Shown here: positions 33,014-35,628 of the stretch, piece by piece | Layout of the letters: each line of letters starts with the position of its first letter | Numbering within the stretch: position 1 is the stretch's first letter | From: an uncultured Butyrivibrio sp. | GTDB taxonomy: Bacteria; Bacillota; Clostridia; Lachnospirales; Lachnospiraceae | Assembly: GCA_946623755.1 (NCBI GenBank) | Contig: CAMORK010000022.1 | Span: 1-35,628, forward strand | Direction of reading: 5' to 3' | Length of the DNA: 35,628 nucleotides | Notes under the pieces: generated by a model | The model's input: only the letters and a program-made list of their open reading frames with translations | The model's database searches: none | Told to the model about the DNA's origin: nothing | Made by a program: the position numbers and the translations under genes

Positions 33014-33045
33014 ACAGAGATATTAAACGAAAGGTACCAAAAGGG

Positions 33046-33984
33046 ATGAGTAAAACCGCCGCTAATAAAAAGAAAACGGTCATCACAAGAAAAGAACTTG
33101 CCAAGCAGAAAGTTCTTGTAGCATGGTCTGCAGTATTTGTAATCTACGGATTTATCTTCTGTTATCTGCCCCTGGCCGGCTGGTTGATGGCTTTTGAAAA
33201 CTATAAGAATAAGACAGGCCTCTTCCACTCAAAGTGGGTTGGACTTGAAAAATTCAGATTCCTGTTTTCTGATGCTACTTTCTTAAAGGTTATCAGAAAC
33301 ACATTCTGTATGGGAACTTTAAATCTCATATTCACAACTCTCACAGCTATCGTATTTGCGATCCTCCTTAATGAGTTCAGACTGCTGAGAGCCAAGAAGG
33401 TAGTACAGACAATCTCCTACCTTCCACACTTCCTTTCCTGGATTATCGTTACAGGTATTTTAAATGATGCCCTTTCCTCAACAGGTATCATCAACGAACT
33501 TTTAGTTAAATTCGGATTGGTAAAAGACACTGTTCCGTTCTTTTCGATACCAGCCCTGTTCTGGCCTATCGTAACCTTCGCACATGTCTGGAAGGAAACA
33601 GGATGGAACGCAATCATCTATCTTTCTGCTATTACTTCCATTGATCCCTGCCTGTATGAAGCAGCTTCAATCGATGGCGCAGGAAGATGGGGCAAAATTA
33701 AGAATGTTACGTTGCCTGGAATCAGGCCTACGATTATAATCCTGCTTATTATGAACATGGGAAATCTGCTTAATGCAGGTTTCGAAGTACAGTATCTCTT
33801 AGGAAACGGACTTGTAAAGAGCGTATCAGATACAATCGATATCTACGTTCTGACCTGGGGTATCAGCCAGAATGACTATTCCCTCGGTACTGCAGCCGGT
33901 ATCTTTAAGAGCGTAGTATCCATAGTGATCATAGTACTGGCAAATCAGATCGCTAAGAAGACCGGCGAAGAAAGGTTATTCTAA
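33046..33984 (+). CDS. ABC sugar permease, LplB type, second system
   Basis: Membrane subunit of 312 aa with about six helices and an EAA loop (YEAASIDGAGRWGKIKNVTLPG) near residues 205-226. A lysine-rich N-terminus (KKKTVITRKELAKQK) faces the cytoplasm. The start was set at ATG 33046 (MSKTAANKKK). A longer in-frame ATG at 32998 lies inside the terminator stem and has no ribosome binding site, so it is not credible. AAAGG lies 11 bases before the chosen start. It is followed 12 bases later by the partner permease. Confidence 0.9.
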   Translation: MSKTAANKKKTVITRKELAKQKVLVAWSAVFVIYGFIFCYLPLAGWLMAFENYKNKTGLFHSKWVGLEKFRFLFSDATFLKVIRNTFCMGTLNLIFTTLTAIVFAILLNEFRLLRAKKVVQTISYLPHFLSWIIVTGILNDALSSTGIINELLVKFGLVKDTVPFFSIPALFWPIVTFAHVWKETGWNAIIYLSAITSIDPCLYEAASIDGAGRWGKIKNVTLPGIRPTIIILLIMNMGNLLNAGFEVQYLLGNGLVKSVSDTIDIYVLTWGISQNDYSLGTAAGIFKSVVSIVIIVLANQIAKKTGEERLF

Positions 33985-33996
33985 GGGAGGTGCTGT

Positions 33997-34911
33997 ATGG
34001 AAAAGAATGAGATTAAGTCAGGTGGACTTCATAAATTAAACGTATGGGATATTGTTTTTTACATTTTCCTTTATCTATTCATGCTGATCTTCTGTGTAGT
34101 GACCATTTATCCGGTTCTTAACACTCTTGCCATTTCATTTAACGATGGTGTCGACGCCATGAGAGGCGGCGTTCATTTATGGCCAAGAATTTTCACTACC
34201 CAGAACTATTCCGCAGTACTTGCACTTCGTAATATCGGCCGTGGTGCTGTTATCTCCGTTTTAAGAACAGTTATCGGAACAGTTTTTGCAGTAGTTGCAA
34301 ACGCACTGCTGGCTTTCATTGTAAGCCAGAAGAATTTCGTGTTCAGATCACAGCTTTCACTCTTCTGGGTTATCACAATGTATGTTAACGGCGGAATGAT
34401 TCCTGTAATGCTCTTATACAGAAACCTTCATCTTACAAATTCCTTCTGGGTATATGTAATTCCCGGAATGATAAGCGGTTTCAACATGCTTGTTATGAGA
34501 ACATACATGGAAGGACTTCCGGATTCACTCCAGGAAGCTGCTCAGATTGATGGTGCAGGATACATGAAGATATTTGTATCAGTCGTATCACCTCTGTGTA
34601 AGCCAATCTACGCAACAATCGCACTTTTCGTAGCTGTAGGTCAGTGGAACTCCTGGTTCGATACAATGCTCTACAACCGTATGGCTGATCAGTATACAAC
34701 ACTTCAGTACGAGCTGATGAAGATGCTCTCAGCTGTTACTTCCCTTAAGGGGAATGCAGGTGCTGCTACCACAGGTACACAGGTTAACATCACTCCTGTA
34801 TCTGTAAGAGCTGCAGCAACCATCATTACAATGGCTCCTATAGTTATGCTCTACCCCTTCCTACAGAGATACTTTGTAGCGGGCCTGACTATCGGTGGAG
34901 TAAAAGAATAA
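33997..34911 (+). CDS. ABC sugar permease, YtcP/LplC type, second system
   Basis: Second permease subunit, 304 aa, about six membrane helices, EAA loop QEAAQIDGAGYMKIFVSVV near 178-196, and the subgroup's C-terminal IGGVKE. GGGAGG precedes the ATG. It ends the transcription unit with a strong terminator. As in the first system, no ATPase gene is linked. Confidence 0.93.
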   Translation: MEKNEIKSGGLHKLNVWDIVFYIFLYLFMLIFCVVTIYPVLNTLAISFNDGVDAMRGGVHLWPRIFTTQNYSAVLALRNIGRGAVISVLRTVIGTVFAVVANALLAFIVSQKNFVFRSQLSLFWVITMYVNGGMIPVMLLYRNLHLTNSFWVYVIPGMISGFNMLVMRTYMEGLPDSLQEAAQIDGAGYMKIFVSVVSPLCKPIYATIALFVAVGQWNSWFDTMLYNRMADQYTTLQYELMKMLSAVTSLKGNAGAATTGTQVNITPVSVRAAATIITMAPIVMLYPFLQRYFVAGLTIGGVKE

Positions 34912-34935
34912 TACAATATAACCCTGCACAATTAT

Positions 34936-34975
34936 CAAGAAAACGCCCCCGGCACTGCCGAGGGCGTTTTCATAT
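34936..34975. terminator. Bidirectional terminator between importer and ATP synthase operons
   Basis: GAAAACGCCC (34939-34948) pairs with GGGCGTTTTC (34962-34971), with an inner CGGC/GCCG stem. T-rich runs are present on both strands. It serves the permease gene (+) and atpC (-), which converge here. Confidence 0.9.
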
Positions 34976-35000
34976 TTAGAAATCTCTTTAGTTATTACAA

Positions 35001-35420
35001 TTATAATTCGCGATCCTGATGACCGGCGGAGCCAAGTCTTACAAGTGCTCTGTACAGCTTGGCTTCAGCTCTTATCCTGCCTTCTTTATCAAGCATCTGA
35101 TCCTTAAGGCGTTCCTCAGCCTTGGCTTTAGCAGCCTTAGCACGCTCGATGTCAATTTCTTCACTCCACTCCCAGGTGGTAGGAAAGACTTTGACTTCGC
35201 CCTTTAAGACTGAAAGCATTCCACCGATACAGGCTGCTTTTCTCTCTGTGCCGTCTGCCATGGTCACTCTAGCTGTGCCCATTCCAATAGCGGTACAGTA
35301 GTCAGTGTGGCGAGCTAGAATCTCAACATCACCGTCTATTGTACGCAGAAGCAGCTTCTGAACTTCTCCATCGAAATCCAGGCCATCCATGGAGACAACC
35401 TCTAAATGATAAGTAGACAT
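35001..35420 (-). CDS. atpC: ATP synthase F1 epsilon subunit
   Basis: 139-aa epsilon subunit of the F-type ATP synthase. It has the N-terminal beta sandwich (MSTYHLEVVSMDG, GDVEILARHTDYCTAIG) and the C-terminal helical hairpin (IDIERAKAAKAKAEERL). AAAGGAG precedes the ATG. It follows atpD by 11 bases and is the last gene of the atp operon, as usual in Firmicutes. It has no link with the xylan locus. Confidence 0.95.
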   Translation of the reverse strand: MSTYHLEVVSMDGLDFDGEVQKLLLRTIDGDVEILARHTDYCTAIGMGTARVTMADGTERKAACIGGMLSVLKGEVKVFPTTWEWSEEIDIERAKAAKAKAEERLKDQMLDKEGRIRAEAKLYRALVRLGSAGHQDREL

Positions 35421-35431
35421 AGTCGCTCCTT

Positions 35432-35628
35432 TTACTTCTTGGCTTTTTCAAATACTTCGTCAATTGTTCCGACAAGAAGGAATGCTGACTCCGGAAGATC
35501 ATCACACTCACCGTCAAGGATCATCTTGAATCCACGGATTGTCTCCTTAAGAGGAACGTACTTTCCGGGAAGTCCTGTGAACTGCTCAGCAACTGAGAAG
35601 CTCTGTGACAGGAAGTTCTGTACCTTAC
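35432..35628 (-). CDS. atpD: ATP synthase F1 beta subunit, C-terminal fragment
   Basis: The window edge cuts this gene; only the last 64 codons are present. The translation reads [14 protein letters not shown], then [19 protein letters not shown] and [13 protein letters not shown] before TAA at 35432, the typical end of the catalytic beta subunit. The order atpD-atpC is standard. Confidence 0.95.
   Translation of the reverse strand, partial: KVQNFLSQSFSVAEQFTGLPGKYVPLKETIRGFKMILDGECDDLPESAFLLVGTIDEVFEKAKK

Noticed and set aside
32998..33045. Extended start for the LplB-type permease.
   Set aside because: The ATG is inside a terminator stem, has no ribosome binding site, and adds residues unlike the family.

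Overview
The window looks like chromosomal DNA from a plant-fibre-degrading member of the Lachnospiraceae, probably Butyrivibrio or a close relative. This rests on moderate GC, Firmicutes-type ribosome binding sites (AGGAGG, GGGAGG), LplA/YtcP-type sugar lipoproteins and permeases, a GH25 lysozyme with many cell-wall-binding repeats, and a large cytoplasmic set of xylan enzymes. The genus is inference; no rRNA or other marker gene is present.

Layout. 1-6.1 kb is housekeeping or unrelated: a secreted GH25 lysozyme (-), a two-domain PPK2-type polyphosphate:nucleotide phosphotransferase (+), a PMT/ArnT-like membrane glycosyltransferase (-) and a D-2-hydroxyacid dehydrogenase (-). 6.2-34.9 kb is a glucuronoarabinoxylan utilisation locus. 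It holds a FucI/AraA-fold sugar isomerase, xylulokinase, GH3 xylosidase-like enzyme, an ABC importer (lipoprotein plus two permeases) behind a GH115 alpha-glucuronidase, an AraC regulator, a GH67 alpha-glucuronidase, a second AraC regulator, two different SGNH esterases, a GH43-CBM6 enzyme, a carboxylesterase-GH43 fusion, and a second lipoprotein/permease set. 35.0 kb to the end is the tail of an ATP synthase operon (atpC, partial atpD).

How it works together (inference from families and context). The two importers bring in xylo-oligosaccharides carrying acetyl, arabinosyl and (methyl)glucuronosyl groups. None of the hydrolases has a signal peptide, so debranching is intracellular: GH67 and GH115 remove glucuronic acid, the three esterase modules remove esters, GH43 enzymes remove arabinose or xylose, and GH3 finishes to xylose. 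Isomerase and xylulokinase pass pentose to the pentose phosphate pathway. No extracellular xylanase and no importer ATPase lie in the window, so both must be encoded elsewhere.

Regulation. Two AraC-family regulators sit inside the locus. Divergent intergenic regions hold inverted and direct repeats that look like operators, including a 21-bp-spaced direct repeat upstream of the second lipoprotein gene, an inverted repeat on the first AraC promoter, and overlapping face-to-face promoters between GH67 and the second AraC gene. Terminators or hairpins separate lipoprotein and permease genes in both importers.

The least expected items are a 176-bp nested imperfect palindrome between convergent genes (22305-22480), the esterase-GH43 fusion, and the pairing of a FucI-fold isomerase with xylulokinase.
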